Origin: an uncultured Flaviramulus sp.
GTDB taxonomy: Bacteria; Bacteroidota; Bacteroidia; Flavobacteriales; Flavobacteriaceae
DNA: 64,000 bases
Reading direction: 5' to 3'
Assembly: GCA_947495125.1 (NCBI GenBank)
Contig: CANLXL010000003.1
Coordinates: 248,001-312,000 of the forward strand
Shown: in pieces, positions 1 through 8,384 of the stretch
Layout: each line of letters opens with the position of its first letter
How positions within the stretch are numbered: position 1 is the first letter of the stretch
The notes under the pieces: model-generated
The model's input: only the letters and a program-made list of their open reading frames with translations
Told to the model about the DNA's origin: nothing
The model's database searches: none
Translations under genes and position numbers: made by a program

Positions 1-1
1 T

Positions 2-112
2 TACTATCTCTTTCTGGAACATGATGCTCATAATGAGATTATAACGGTACAGCATACAGAAAAAGGAGTACGATTAAAGAACATTTATACAACAAACGAA
101 ATATTCAATTAA
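2..112 (+). CDS. C-terminal fragment of an unidentified protein
   Basis: The first bases are open in one plus-strand frame and end at a TAA at 110-112, giving about 36 C-terminal residues that end in TTNEIFN. The start lies outside the window. The stretch is charged, with no motif I recognise. It ends 20 bases before the S8 peptidase start, so the two may be co-transcribed. It could also be a chance open frame, but the absence of stops and the tight spacing favour a real gene end. Confidence 0.45.
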   Translation, partial: YYLFLEHDAHNEIITVQHTEKGVRLKNIYTTNEIFN

Positions 113-132
113 CATTTTATTAGATTTAGATA

Positions 133-1743
133 ATGAAGACAATTAAACCATTTATACTTTCAGCTTTTACCGCATCGGTAATTTTAGGTTGTGGTGGTAC
201 AGCAAGCATTCTTTCAACTCCTGTTGAAAATATCGACAACACTCCTTTAAAGGTTTCAGAATTAACCGAAAACGAAAAACACACCTGGGGTCATTTAGAC
301 CTGGTAAAAGACACCATTCCCGGAATGAGTGTTGATAAAGCTTACAAGGAAATCATTAAAACTAAAAAAGGAAAAACAGTCATTGTTGCGGTGATCGATT
401 CGGGCATTGATATTGATCATGAAGATTTAGACGGGGTGGTTTGGACCAATAAAAAAGAAGTTCCTAATAATGGAAAAGATGATGATAAAAATGGCTATAT
501 CGATGATGTTCATGGCTGGAATTTTTTAGGAGACGGCTATAACGAGCAACTAGAGTATGTGCGTATTCTGGCTAAAGGCGATACGAGTAACCCGGAATAT
601 GATCGGGCTAAAGCCGAGTACGATAAGGAATATGAAAAATATGTAAGTTACAAAACGAATTATGAGCAATTCTTGCAACAAATAACGGGTGCAGATAAGG
701 CGATCAAAGCGCACTTAAAGAAAGATAGTTATACAATAGATGACGTTAATAGTATAAAAACCGAAGATAAAGATTTACAACAATCGGTGTCTATCGTAAA
801 ATACGTTTATAGCTTGGATATGGAATCTGTTGATGCCATGACCGAAGAACTCAAGAAAGGTTTAGAGCAATTTACCGATCGTTTAAACTACAACCTTAAT
901 AAAGACCTTAAAGGCCGGTTAACCGGTGATAATCCGGACGATATGTCGAATAAATATTATGGTAACGGAAACGTAAAGCCAGTAAAGAAAAGTGAAAGTC
1001 ACGGCACCCATGTTGCAGGGATTATTGCTGCCGAAAGGAATAACGGTAAGGGCGTTAACGGTGTGGCCAATAATGTTAAAATAATGAGTATTAGAGCTGT
1101 ACCTAATGGCGATGAATACGATAAGGACATTGCTTTAGCCATACGATATGCCGTTGATAATGGTGCTTCAATTATTAACGGAAGTTTCGGAAAATACTAC
1201 TCACCACATAGTGACTGGGTTAGAGATGCTATCGCGTACGCAGGGAAAAACGACGTGCTTTTTGTGAATGCCGCCGGAAATGAGGGTCAGGATTTAGATG
1301 TTAAAGATTGTTACCCTAACGATGCTGTTGGTATTGGACCGGAAGTGTCTGATACGTTTATAACCGTCGGGGCTCTGGAACCAAAATATGGCGCCGATAT
1401 GATTGCCGGTTTTTCCAACTACGGGAAAGTTAATGTAGACGTTTTTGCTCCCGGAGCTAAAGTCTATTCAACCACTCCCGAAAATGAGTACGATACTAAA
1501 GGCGGAACCTCTATGGCAGCTCCGGGTGTTGCGGGTGTTGCAGCTTTGATCCGGTCGTATTACCCTAAATTAAAAGCGTCACAGGTAAAACAAATCCTTA
1601 TGGATTCCGGGCTTGCCGTAAAAACCAAAGTGATCGTTGGTGGTAATGCCGAGAACGTAAAACCTTTTGGTGATCTCATTAAATCCTCAAAAATGGTTAA
1701 TGCTTATAATGCATTAATTATGGCGGATAGAATGTCTAGATAA
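133..1743 (+). CDS. S8 family (subtilisin-like) serine peptidase, lipoprotein
   Basis: This is a secreted subtilisin-fold endopeptidase. The N-terminus is a lipoprotein signal with a lipobox ending at Cys20 (VILGC), so the mature enzyme is probably membrane-anchored outside the cytoplasm. The catalytic triad is visible as Asp89 in VIDSGID, His293 in SHGTHVAG and Ser460 in GGTSMAAPG, with the oxyanion Asn383 in AAGNEG. Between Asp and His sits an insertion of about 150 residues (roughly 130-285), rich in charged residues and Tyr, which is much longer than in classical subtilisins. At 536 residues the protein is full length. No T9SS C-terminal domain is seen. The substrate is unknown. Confidence 0.93.
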   Translation: MKTIKPFILSAFTASVILGCGGTASILSTPVENIDNTPLKVSELTENEKHTWGHLDLVKDTIPGMSVDKAYKEIIKTKKGKTVIVAVIDSGIDIDHEDLDGVVWTNKKEVPNNGKDDDKNGYIDDVHGWNFLGDGYNEQLEYVRILAKGDTSNPEYDRAKAEYDKEYEKYVSYKTNYEQFLQQITGADKAIKAHLKKDSYTIDDVNSIKTEDKDLQQSVSIVKYVYSLDMESVDAMTEELKKGLEQFTDRLNYNLNKDLKGRLTGDNPDDMSNKYYGNGNVKPVKKSESHGTHVAGIIAAERNNGKGVNGVANNVKIMSIRAVPNGDEYDKDIALAIRYAVDNGASIINGSFGKYYSPHSDWVRDAIAYAGKNDVLFVNAAGNEGQDLDVKDCYPNDAVGIGPEVSDTFITVGALEPKYGADMIAGFSNYGKVNVDVFAPGAKVYSTTPENEYDTKGGTSMAAPGVAGVAALIRSYYPKLKASQVKQILMDSGLAVKTKVIVGGNAENVKPFGDLIKSSKMVNAYNALIMADRMSR

Positions 1744-1805
1744 ATTATAAGTATGATTAAAGAAGAAGTCAAATTCGGTTACGATAAAGCCAATTAAACT
1801 CTAAA

Positions 1806-1882
1806 TGTCAGGCTGAGCTTGTAGAAGCCTACTTTCTAGTTTATTGGCAAGTTAAAATCACTTCGACGAGCTCTGTGTGACA
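1806..1882. repeat. REP-like imperfect inverted repeat
   Basis: The spacer between the two peptidase genes holds a 77-base element with imperfect inverted ends: about 21 bases from TGTCAGGCTGAGC resemble the reverse complement of the right end, which finishes CTCTGTGTGACA. The arms match at roughly three quarters of positions around a 35-base loop. Elements with this TGTCA...TGACA layout are, from memory, common between genes in Flavobacteriaceae. It may act as a terminator or a non-autonomous mobile repeat. No other full copy was seen in the window. Confidence 0.55.
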
Positions 1883-1924
1883 TTATAAATACCATTTGGC
1901 ATCTTCTTTTAAAAACAACCCACT

Positions 1925-3742
1925 ATGAAACTATTTTTAACTTCACTCTGTTGCGCAGTTATATGCCTCTCGTGCAATAACACGAAAGATACGGTGTATG
2001 CCTCAGCACCTGCAACACCGTCCACACCAACATCAACATCGACTTCGCAGTCTGCCTATTGGCAGCAACACGCCGACTACAGTATGACTATAGACATGGA
2101 TGTCAATACCTATCAATACCAGGGCACGCAAAAGTTGGTGTACACTAACAATTCCCCGGATGTGTTGAATCGTGTGTATTATCATTTATACTTTAACGCC
2201 TTTCAACCGGGAAGTGAAATGGACGTACGTTCCAGAACCATTGCTGATCCTGATGCCAGAGTTGGTGATCGCATCAGTAAATTAAAACCTAATGAGATCG
2301 GATATATCAAAGTCACGTCCTTAAAACAAAATGGTAAAGCACTAAATCACGAAACTGTCGGGACGGTATTAGAGGTTGATCTGGCAAAACCCATTCAACC
2401 GGGAGAGCAGGTCACCTTTGAGATGGTATTTAACGCTCAGGTTCCTGTGCAAATCCGACGTTCAGGTAGAAACAATAAGGAAGGGGTTGCGCTATCGATG
2501 ACCCAATGGTATCCGAAATTAGCGGAATACGATTTTGAAGGCTGGCACGCCGATCCGTACATCGGTAGAGAATTTCATGGGGTTTGGGGCGATTTTGATG
2601 TCAAATTAACCATAGATAAAAACTACGTGGTTGGTGGTACCGGTTATCTTCAAAATGAAACAGCCGCTTCCGGAAACAAAAAAACGCTGCACTTTAAAGC
2701 ACCCAATGTCCATGATTTTACCTGGGCTGCAGATCCAGATTATATTCACGACACCATGCAAGTCCCTAACGGACCTCTGCTGAATTTTTATTACAAAAGC
2801 ACCTTAGCTCAGGACAAGCTCAATAACTGGAAAAAACTTCAGCCTAAAACCGTAGAGCTGATGCAATATTTTAGCGAACATATTGGTCAGTACCCATACA
2901 AACAATATTCGGTGATTCAAGGTGGTGACGGCGGTATGGAATATGCCATGTGTACCCTCATTACCGGAGAACGTAAATTTGGTAGCCTGGTTGGGGTAAC
3001 CGCACATGAACTGGCGCATAGCTGGTTTCAATTCTTGTTAGCGACCAACGAAGCTAAACATGAGTGGATGGACGAAGGTTTCACAAGCTATATTAGCGAC
3101 TATGCTATGAATCATGTAATGAAACAAGGCAGGGAAAACCCCGCTGCCGGGGCTTATAGTAATTATATCTATTTAGCAACCTCGGGTAAAGAACAACCCT
3201 TGACCACCCATGCCGATCGCTATCATTTTAACCAGGCCTATGGTATTGCTGCGTATAGCAAAGGTGAAGTGTTTTTAGCCCAGTTAGGCTATGTGATTGG
3301 TGAAGACAACTTGAAAAAGACCATTAAAAAATATTTTAAAGACTTTGCGTTTAAGCACCCGACACCTTTAGATGTGATCCGTTCTGCGGAAAAAGTAACC
3401 GGGTTAGAACTCGATTGGTACTTAATGGATTTTGCACAAACTACAAACACCATCGATTATAGTGTTAAAGCCATTGAAGACCAGAACATTACTTTAGAGC
3501 GTATTGGCCTTATGCCAATGCCTATAGATGTGAGCGTCACCTATACCGACGGCTCTACTGAAGATTTCTATATCCCATTACAAATTATGCGTGGTGAAAA
3601 ACCGACCTCAGCCACCGTAAAACCGGATTGGGCCTGGGCATACCCTACTTATACCTTTGAGGCTTCGAAGGCTGTAAAAAGCGTGCAAATCGATCCTAAG
3701 AATGGGATGGCGGATGTTAATAAAGGCAATAATATGATGTAA
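1925..3742 (+). CDS. M1 family zinc metallopeptidase, lipoprotein
   Basis: This is an aminopeptidase-type gluzincin. A lipoprotein signal ends at Cys17 (CLSC), followed by a Thr/Ser/Pro-rich linker (about 28-43). The beta-rich N-terminal M1 domain leads into the catalytic domain, where the substrate-binding motif appears as GGMEY (336-340; GAMEN in the family). The zinc site is HELAH (361-365), with the third ligand Glu384 in WMDEGF, the usual 18 residues on. A Tyr-containing C-terminal region follows. At 605 residues it is shorter than cytosolic PepN and matches the compact bacteroidetal secreted M1 group. It probably works on extracellular peptides beside the upstream S8 peptidase, though the long spacer argues for separate transcription. 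Confidence 0.92.
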   Translation: MKLFLTSLCCAVICLSCNNTKDTVYASAPATPSTPTSTSTSQSAYWQQHADYSMTIDMDVNTYQYQGTQKLVYTNNSPDVLNRVYYHLYFNAFQPGSEMDVRSRTIADPDARVGDRISKLKPNEIGYIKVTSLKQNGKALNHETVGTVLEVDLAKPIQPGEQVTFEMVFNAQVPVQIRRSGRNNKEGVALSMTQWYPKLAEYDFEGWHADPYIGREFHGVWGDFDVKLTIDKNYVVGGTGYLQNETAASGNKKTLHFKAPNVHDFTWAADPDYIHDTMQVPNGPLLNFYYKSTLAQDKLNNWKKLQPKTVELMQYFSEHIGQYPYKQYSVIQGGDGGMEYAMCTLITGERKFGSLVGVTAHELAHSWFQFLLATNEAKHEWMDEGFTSYISDYAMNHVMKQGRENPAAGAYSNYIYLATSGKEQPLTTHADRYHFNQAYGIAAYSKGEVFLAQLGYVIGEDNLKKTIKKYFKDFAFKHPTPLDVIRSAEKVTGLELDWYLMDFAQTTNTIDYSVKAIEDQNITLERIGLMPMPIDVSVTYTDGSTEDFYIPLQIMRGEKPTSATVKPDWAWAYPTYTFEASKAVKSVQIDPKNGMADVNKGNNMM

Positions 3743-3769
3743 AGATCTTTGTTCTTTCTGAAAAATATG

Positions 3770-3801
3770 AAAACCTCTTTCCATTTCGAAAGAGGTTTTT
3801 T
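3770..3801 (+). terminator. Rho-independent terminator of the M1 peptidase gene
   Basis: An 11-bp perfect stem (AAACCTCTTTC at 3771-3781, GAAAGAGGTTT at 3788-3798) closes a six-base loop and runs into T residues. It starts 28 bases after the M1 stop codon. Confidence 0.85.
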
Positions 3802-3814
3802 CGTTTTAAGGTGA

Positions 3815-3860
3815 ATCTTTACTTGTCCGGAAATTTGTTAAATTCGTTGATCCAGCATAA
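3815..3860 (+). promoter_or_regulatory. Promoter-like spacer, copy 1 of a three-copy family
   Basis: After the terminator comes an AT-rich stretch with TTG at 3823 and TAAATTCG at 3839-3846, close to the bacteroidetal -7 motif TAnnTTTG. The same TAAATTCGTT word in the same setting, after an AAAACC...GGTTTT hairpin, recurs at 5749 and 7326. The TTG-to-TAAATTCG gap is 13 bases, shorter than the usual 17-23, so the -33 assignment is uncertain. Confidence 0.45.
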
Positions 3861-3903
3861 ATAAATAAGGAACAAATGATGTTCGAAATTAAATTCAAAG
3901 GAT

Positions 3904-4233
3904 ATGCTCAATAATATTAAAATGAATGTCGTGAAAACAAGCGATAACGGCATCGTTGGTTTTGACACCATCTTCAAGTTCAAACAAAAAGGAGATCTTG
4001 TGTCGGCAAATTATACGGGAGGCAAGATCAAACAAGGATATTTAGTTGGTCGTCTGGAAAATAATGTGTTAAGTTTTTGCTATTGCCAATATAGGATTAC
4101 CGGAGAAATGGATCATGGGAATTCTAATGGTGTCCTTTCTGTTGAAGACGGCAAAATTAAACTCGAAGAGCGCTTTAATATGAATACCACCAATAGCAAG
4201 GAAACGGGGATAAACATATTTAAAGAATTGTAA
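3904..4233 (+). CDS. Small protein of the 'N-acetylglutamate synthase'-labelled family (function unknown)
   Basis: This 109-residue protein has the pattern of a small cytosolic beta-rich family, widespread in Bacteroidota, that databases often label N-acetylglutamate synthase although it has no GNAT fold. Features I recognise are the FKFKQKGD..ANYTGGKI.QGYLVG core and the GKIKLEERF near the end. There is no signal peptide or membrane segment. The ATG at 3904 is the first in frame, after a TGA at 3877. Another frame opens at ATG 3876 but stops after 12 codons. The gene lies 33 bases upstream of the AraC-type regulator and is probably in its operon. The enzymatic name should not be trusted. Confidence 0.7.
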   Translation: MLNNIKMNVVKTSDNGIVGFDTIFKFKQKGDLVSANYTGGKIKQGYLVGRLENNVLSFCYCQYRITGEMDHGNSNGVLSVEDGKIKLEERFNMNTTNSKETGINIFKEL

Positions 4234-4266
4234 TCACATATACATTAGTAAAGCGCTAAAACAGAC

Positions 4267-5625
4267 ATGAACAAAACAAGACGGGAATATCTTAAACGCA
4301 TCCATGTCGTCCTGGATTATATCGAAAAGCATCTTGATACCAACTTATCGCTTGAACGCCTGTCACAAAAAGCACATTATTCGCCATACCATTTCCATCG
4401 CGTATTCTCAACAGTTATCGGTGAAAATTTAAACGCCTATATTATCAGAAAGCGGGTAGAACGCATTTCGGCAATCCTGCTTGTTGAGCAAAACGCACCT
4501 TTAAAGGATTTAGCATATACCTATGGTTTCAATAGCGATAATTCATTTTCCCGAGCCTTTAAAAAGTACTATGGCATAAGCCCTACCCAATTTAAGTTGG
4601 AAGGAAAAAAATTACTTAGCAATATTGGTATAGCCCCTTTTTCATCGGAAAAATATCTTTGTGAAATGGATAACATTAAACAATGGATTACAATGAACGC
4701 AAAGATCACTGTACAAGAACTCCCGGAGATAAAACTTGCCGGCATATCGCATATTGGAGACTTCGATAAGATCGGAGCCATGTATCAAAGGTTAACGGCA
4801 TGGGGCCATAAAAAAGAAGTGCTGCCTACTTCAGGCTTTAAAGCTATTACTATTTATCATGACAACCCCAACGTCACTCAAACTTCAAAATTGAGATTTA
4901 GTACTTGTATAACCATTTCGGGGGCTATTAAACCCGAAGAAGAAATCAGACCCTTTACCATACAAAAAGGCTACTATGCTGTCGGCCAATTTGAAATTAG
5001 TGCCACAGAGATTCCTAAAGCATGGCAAAGTATGTGTATCTGGGTTATAGAAAACGGTTATGAATTTAGAGATGGTAATTATTTTGAAAGCTATTATAAT
5101 GACCATAGCACACATCCCGAACAAAAATTCATCTTAGACATCTGTATTCCTCTTGAAAGACCTGATAATATTAAATCGGACGAAACGCATAAGACATCAT
5201 TAGATTATCATCAATTGATAGACTATATGAAAACATTAAGGGGGTTTTTCTATAAAGCTTACGAGACTCATTTTAAACTGGGAAACCTTTATCTGGGGCA
5301 TCCGGAATATTCCTATTTTTCTTTGACTACAGCATCATTGAAAAAACTAAAACTAAAATTTGTCATTATCTTAAATCATAACACCATGGGGTTTTCAATT
5401 TGCTTGTCCGGTCAAAACAAAGGTATTCGAAAAACATATTGGGAGATGTTTAAAGGTAGTGATTGGGATACCTATCGTTTGGCCGAATCCATTGATGATA
5501 GCTTATCAATTATAGACCATACCATTATAGAAAATCCGAATTTCGACAACAAAGAGGGTTTAACGGCACATATTGAAACGGAAGCGTTGAAGTTTATCAA
5601 GAACATTACGGCCATCTTCGAATGA
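4267..5625 (+). CDS. AraC-type regulator fused to GyrI-like and DUF7000-like domains
   Basis: This 452-residue protein appears to have three domains. Residues about 5-115 form an AraC helix-turn-helix pair (YSPYHFHRVF first helix region; second motif YGFNSDNSFSRAFKKYYGISP). Residues about 135-300 match the GyrI-like/effector-binding fold (VQELPEIKLAGISHIGDF and later FILDICIPLE). AraC-GyrI fusions are a known class that senses small amphipathic or toxic molecules. The C-terminal part, about 315-452 (GNLYLGHPEYSYFSL, LKFVIILNHNTMGFSICLSGQNK), resembles a separate small family I know as DUF7000. That third domain is unusual in this architecture. It may add a second ligand pocket. Target genes are unknown. 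Confidence 0.85.
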   Translation: MNKTRREYLKRIHVVLDYIEKHLDTNLSLERLSQKAHYSPYHFHRVFSTVIGENLNAYIIRKRVERISAILLVEQNAPLKDLAYTYGFNSDNSFSRAFKKYYGISPTQFKLEGKKLLSNIGIAPFSSEKYLCEMDNIKQWITMNAKITVQELPEIKLAGISHIGDFDKIGAMYQRLTAWGHKKEVLPTSGFKAITIYHDNPNVTQTSKLRFSTCITISGAIKPEEEIRPFTIQKGYYAVGQFEISATEIPKAWQSMCIWVIENGYEFRDGNYFESYYNDHSTHPEQKFILDICIPLERPDNIKSDETHKTSLDYHQLIDYMKTLRGFFYKAYETHFKLGNLYLGHPEYSYFSLTTASLKKLKLKFVIILNHNTMGFSICLSGQNKGIRKTYWEMFKGSDWDTYRLAESIDDSLSIIDHTIIENPNFDNKEGLTAHIETEALKFIKNITAIFE

Positions 5626-5686
5626 TCTAAAAAGGTTCACAACACAATATTTTGGAGTTATATATTAAGTTCAACTAATATAAAAA

Positions 5687-5770
5687 CCGCCTTCCCTTTA
5701 GAAAGAGGTTTTTGTTCACCATAAATCCGATTTGCCAGAAAAAATTTCTAAATTCGTTGGTCTGGCATTA
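5687..5770 (+). promoter_or_regulatory. Terminator-plus-promoter spacer, copy 2 of a three-copy family
   Basis: An imperfect hairpin (AAAACCGC... to ...AGAGGTTTTT, 5692-5713) ends the regulator transcript. It is followed by TTTG at 5731 and TAAATTCG at 5749-5756, 14 bases apart. The layout and much of the sequence match the spacers at 3770-3860 and 7259-7345, which points to duplication of the whole intergenic unit. Confidence 0.5.
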
Positions 5771-5832
5771 ATACGCTAAAAACAAGTACAATAGAACAAG
5801 GATATAGTTAACCTCACTTAAATTACAAAAAC

Positions 5833-6120
5833 ATGACACTACAATTTGTCAAGCTAAAGTCCCATCTTCCGGAAGAAGAATTACTAGAAAGAGCCAAAGA
5901 AAGAGCACCGGAATTCAAGGCCATACCGGGACTTTTACAGAAGTATTATGTTAAAATGAATGAACCGGGACATTACGGTGGCGTCTATGTTTGGGATACA
6001 CCCGAGTCTTTGCAAGCTTTTAGAGCATCTGACCTGGCCAAAAGTATTCCACAAGCTTATGAAGTGGCAGAGGCTCCCAGTATTGAAATAATGAATATTC
6101 TATTTCAGTTGAGAAACTAA
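5833..6120 (+). CDS. YdhR-like dimeric alpha/beta-barrel monooxygenase-fold protein
   Basis: This 95-residue cytosolic protein fits the YdhR/ABM dimeric alpha-beta barrel family. Markers are an N-terminal strand (LQFVKLKS), a helix with PEFKAIPGLLQKYYV, the GGVYVWDTPESLQAF stretch typical of the family, and a C-terminal strand. Members are small homodimers suggested to be monooxygenases or ligand carriers. No cofactor is evident. It lies 14 bases upstream of the metallophosphatase and is probably co-transcribed with it. Function is known only at fold level. Confidence 0.72.
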   Translation: MTLQFVKLKSHLPEEELLERAKERAPEFKAIPGLLQKYYVKMNEPGHYGGVYVWDTPESLQAFRASDLAKSIPQAYEVAEAPSIEIMNILFQLRN

Positions 6121-6134
6121 ACCAGTTACAATTT

Positions 6135-7160
6135 ATGAAACGCAGATCATTTATAAAGGGAACGACTACTGCTATTGCAGGACTCGGACTTGCAACAAGT
6201 TCTTGTGCAAATACAGATTATAAAGACATAAAGAAACCTGTAAAGTCCTGTGTGACTATCGATCAGGAAAAAGTATTTTTTTATGCAGAGGTAATCCATG
6301 AGTCCATAAAGGTTGTTCATATAGCCGACACGCATTTGTTTAAAGATGATGATAGAGGTATTCCATATCAAATCTATAGTGATCGGATGGCCAAAGCTTA
6401 TAACCAAACCACACATTTTAAAACCCGGGTAAAAACGCACCCGGAGGAAGCCTTTGAGCAAGCCCTGACATTTGCCAAAGACGTCCATGCCGATGTGATT
6501 ACCCTGGTTGGCGATATTTTTAGTTTTCCGTCTGAGGCTGCCATAGCGTGGGTGCTCTCCAAATTGAAAGCTACCGGTATTCCATACATTTATACAGCAG
6601 GAAATCACGATTGGCACTATGAAGGGATGGTAGGTACCCTGGAGTCTTTGCGTGATACCTGGATTGAGAAGCGTTTACTGCCGTTATATCAAGGGAATCA
6701 TCCCTTAATGGCGGCTTATGATATTAAAGGCATACGGTTTTTGGCTATTGATAATTCTACCTATCAAATTAACGAAGACCAATTGGCTTTTTTCAAAGAA
6801 CAGGTTGACAGTGGGATACCCTTGGTTTTATTGGTTCATATTCCCCTTTATGCTCCCGGAAAAAATATTTCTTTTGGTTGCGGAAATCCGAATTGGAACG
6901 CCGCCACAGATCGTAATTTTAGCATTGAAAGGCGACCAAAATGGCCGGAGAACGGGCACACGCAAACCACTTTTAACTTTCACAAAGCAGTATTTAGTGC
7001 GCCTAATTTGTTAGGTATCTTTGCCGGACATATCCATAGAAACTCCTTGGAAATGATTAAGGGGAAACCTCAAATAGTCTCGGATGACAACGCGAGTGGC
7101 GCCTATTTGGATATTAGTTTCTTGCCTTTGGATGAACGGGATAAAAAGTTGGTTCTGTAA
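6135..7160 (+). CDS. Exported calcineurin-like metallophosphoesterase
   Basis: This 341-residue enzyme has the binuclear-metal phosphoesterase motifs in order: Asp65 and His67 (HIADTHLF), Asp127 (VGDIF), GNHD (156-159), a His in VHIPLYAPG, and the paired His in AGHIHRN. The N-terminus (KRRSFIKG, then a hydrophobic run ending SSC) looks like a Tat signal with a possible lipobox at Cys24, so the protein is probably folded before export and tethered. The substrate could be a nucleotide, phosphoester or phospholipid headgroup and cannot be read from sequence. It follows the small ABM-fold gene by 14 bases. Confidence 0.88.
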   Translation: MKRRSFIKGTTTAIAGLGLATSSCANTDYKDIKKPVKSCVTIDQEKVFFYAEVIHESIKVVHIADTHLFKDDDRGIPYQIYSDRMAKAYNQTTHFKTRVKTHPEEAFEQALTFAKDVHADVITLVGDIFSFPSEAAIAWVLSKLKATGIPYIYTAGNHDWHYEGMVGTLESLRDTWIEKRLLPLYQGNHPLMAAYDIKGIRFLAIDNSTYQINEDQLAFFKEQVDSGIPLVLLVHIPLYAPGKNISFGCGNPNWNAATDRNFSIERRPKWPENGHTQTTFNFHKAVFSAPNLLGIFAGHIHRNSLEMIKGKPQIVSDDNASGAYLDISFLPLDERDKKLVL

Positions 7161-7258
7161 GTGATAGTGAATGACGAAATCTGGTGTTTCATTCACTTAT
7201 GTCGAGGCCAAGGCAAATACTCATAAAATATGAGCTTTATGTCTTTCTTTATAAATCT

Positions 7259-7345
7259 TAAAACCGCTTTCTTGACTGAAAGGGGTTCTGTTTTATTTTG
7301 AATCCGTTTTGTCAGAAAAATTTTCTAAATTCGTTTGCTTAGTAT
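7259..7345 (+). promoter_or_regulatory. Terminator-plus-promoter spacer, copy 3 of a three-copy family
   Basis: The hairpin AAAACCGCTTTC...GAAAGGGGTT (from 7260) is followed by TTTG at 7308 and TAAATTCG at 7326-7333, 14 bases apart. It is the third instance of the unit seen before the genes at 3904 and 5833. The rest of this 310-base gap (7161-7470) shows no open frame worth calling. Confidence 0.5.
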
Positions 7346-7470
7346 AGATATATAAAAAATAAACGCAATGCTGTTGCGTTTACCTGGCTTTTGGAGGAAT
7401 AAACACAATATTGTGTTTATACAATGTTACCCAACATTAAACCTTAACCGATAATTTTAATTAAATCATT

Positions 7471-8091
7471 ATGAAATATCTATTTTCTTTTCTAACAATC
7501 AATTTATTAATACTTAATATTGGTTTTTCGCAGCATAAACATCCATTAATCAATAATGTTAAAATAGAACTATTAAAATATGGAGTTAATGAAAATATGT
7601 TTGGAGGCGCAAAACTAGAATGCTTAAAAAATAATGATGCCCAAGAAGAAGAAAGATATAAAGTGTATTTTGTTGCAAAATTTCACGATTTTTCGAGTAA
7701 AAAAACCATAGATTTTAACAACATTGTTTTAGTAGATGTTGACAATAAAATCCGATATAGACCAATTGGTGTAAGTAGCGGTGATTGGTATGCAAATAGC
7801 ATAAAACTGGAAGAATACGAATACGAAGATGCTTTTGCAAAATACTCATTAGAGGGAATTGAAGACTTTGATTTTTTTGTCTTTCCTACAACTAAGGCAT
7901 CTTTTAAAAATAGAAAGAAACCAAAATATAGATATAGAATGGAACCTGAACATTTTAAAGCTAAAAAAGGTTTAAGACTTTATCTGAGTTTCCCTGCTTT
8001 TAAAACCAGAAAAGATTCAGGCAATTTTAGGATTTACTGGAAAAAAGAACTAATAGGTGAATTTAAAATACAAGACGGAAAACCTTCATAG
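7471..8091 (+). CDS. Secreted protein of unknown function
   Basis: This 206-residue protein starts with a clear Sec signal peptide (hydrophobic 4-20, cleavage after GFSQ). The mature part is Lys/Glu/Tyr-rich and beta-prone, with a core around YKVYFVAKFHDFSSKKTIDFNNIVLVD and a C-terminal SGNFRIYWKKELIGEFKIQDG, suggesting one or two immunoglobulin-like sheets. No catalytic motif is seen. It stands alone after a duplicated promoter unit. Its base composition is more AT-rich than the enzyme genes upstream, in keeping with the accessory region it borders. Confidence 0.65.
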   Translation: MKYLFSFLTINLLILNIGFSQHKHPLINNVKIELLKYGVNENMFGGAKLECLKNNDAQEEERYKVYFVAKFHDFSSKKTIDFNNIVLVDVDNKIRYRPIGVSSGDWYANSIKLEEYEYEDAFAKYSLEGIEDFDFFVFPTTKASFKNRKKPKYRYRMEPEHFKAKKGLRLYLSFPAFKTRKDSGNFRIYWKKELIGEFKIQDGKPS

Positions 8092-8177
8092 GTGAATTTA
8101 TGAAACTAAAAATTACATCCATAAAAAAACGCTGGATTGTATAAAAATAATGCTTATGTTTAAGCTTAATCAAAGGC

Positions 8178-8237
8178 TAGTGCGTATTTGGTCACTCTGA
8201 TTTTCCTACGAAAATCCTCGGACACAAAACCGCACTA
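8178..8237. repeat. 60-base symmetric hairpin element upstream of parDE
   Basis: Perfect 7-base outer arms (TAGTGCG at 8178-8184, CGCACTA at 8231-8237) enclose two 14-base unpaired or weakly paired flanks and a perfect inner hairpin (GATTTTC 8199-8205, loop CTAC, GAAAATC 8210-8216). The two flanks have equal length, so the fold is a symmetric bulged stem. It could be a terminator relic, a cassette-type recombination site or part of a mobile repeat. The rest of 8092-8340 contains only short broken frames. Confidence 0.5.
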
Positions 8238-8340
8238 TTCTTATATATACACGTAAAGTATTAACTTGAAAACCGTTTTAGTTCCCCTGTTTTCTTCCAT
8301 TAAATTAATAATTCGAAGTAAAGAAGAGCGTTGGCAACAA

Positions 8341-8372
8341 TTTGTAAGTGATTCGATTTTGGTGTATATTTA
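8341..8372 (+). promoter_or_regulatory. Promoter of the parDE operon
   Basis: TTTG at 8341-8344 and TATATTTA at 8365-8372 are separated by 20 bases, matching the bacteroidetal -33/-7 layout. The ATG of parD follows at 8385, giving a very short leader. Confidence 0.6.
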
Positions 8373-8384
8373 CATCAAAAAATT

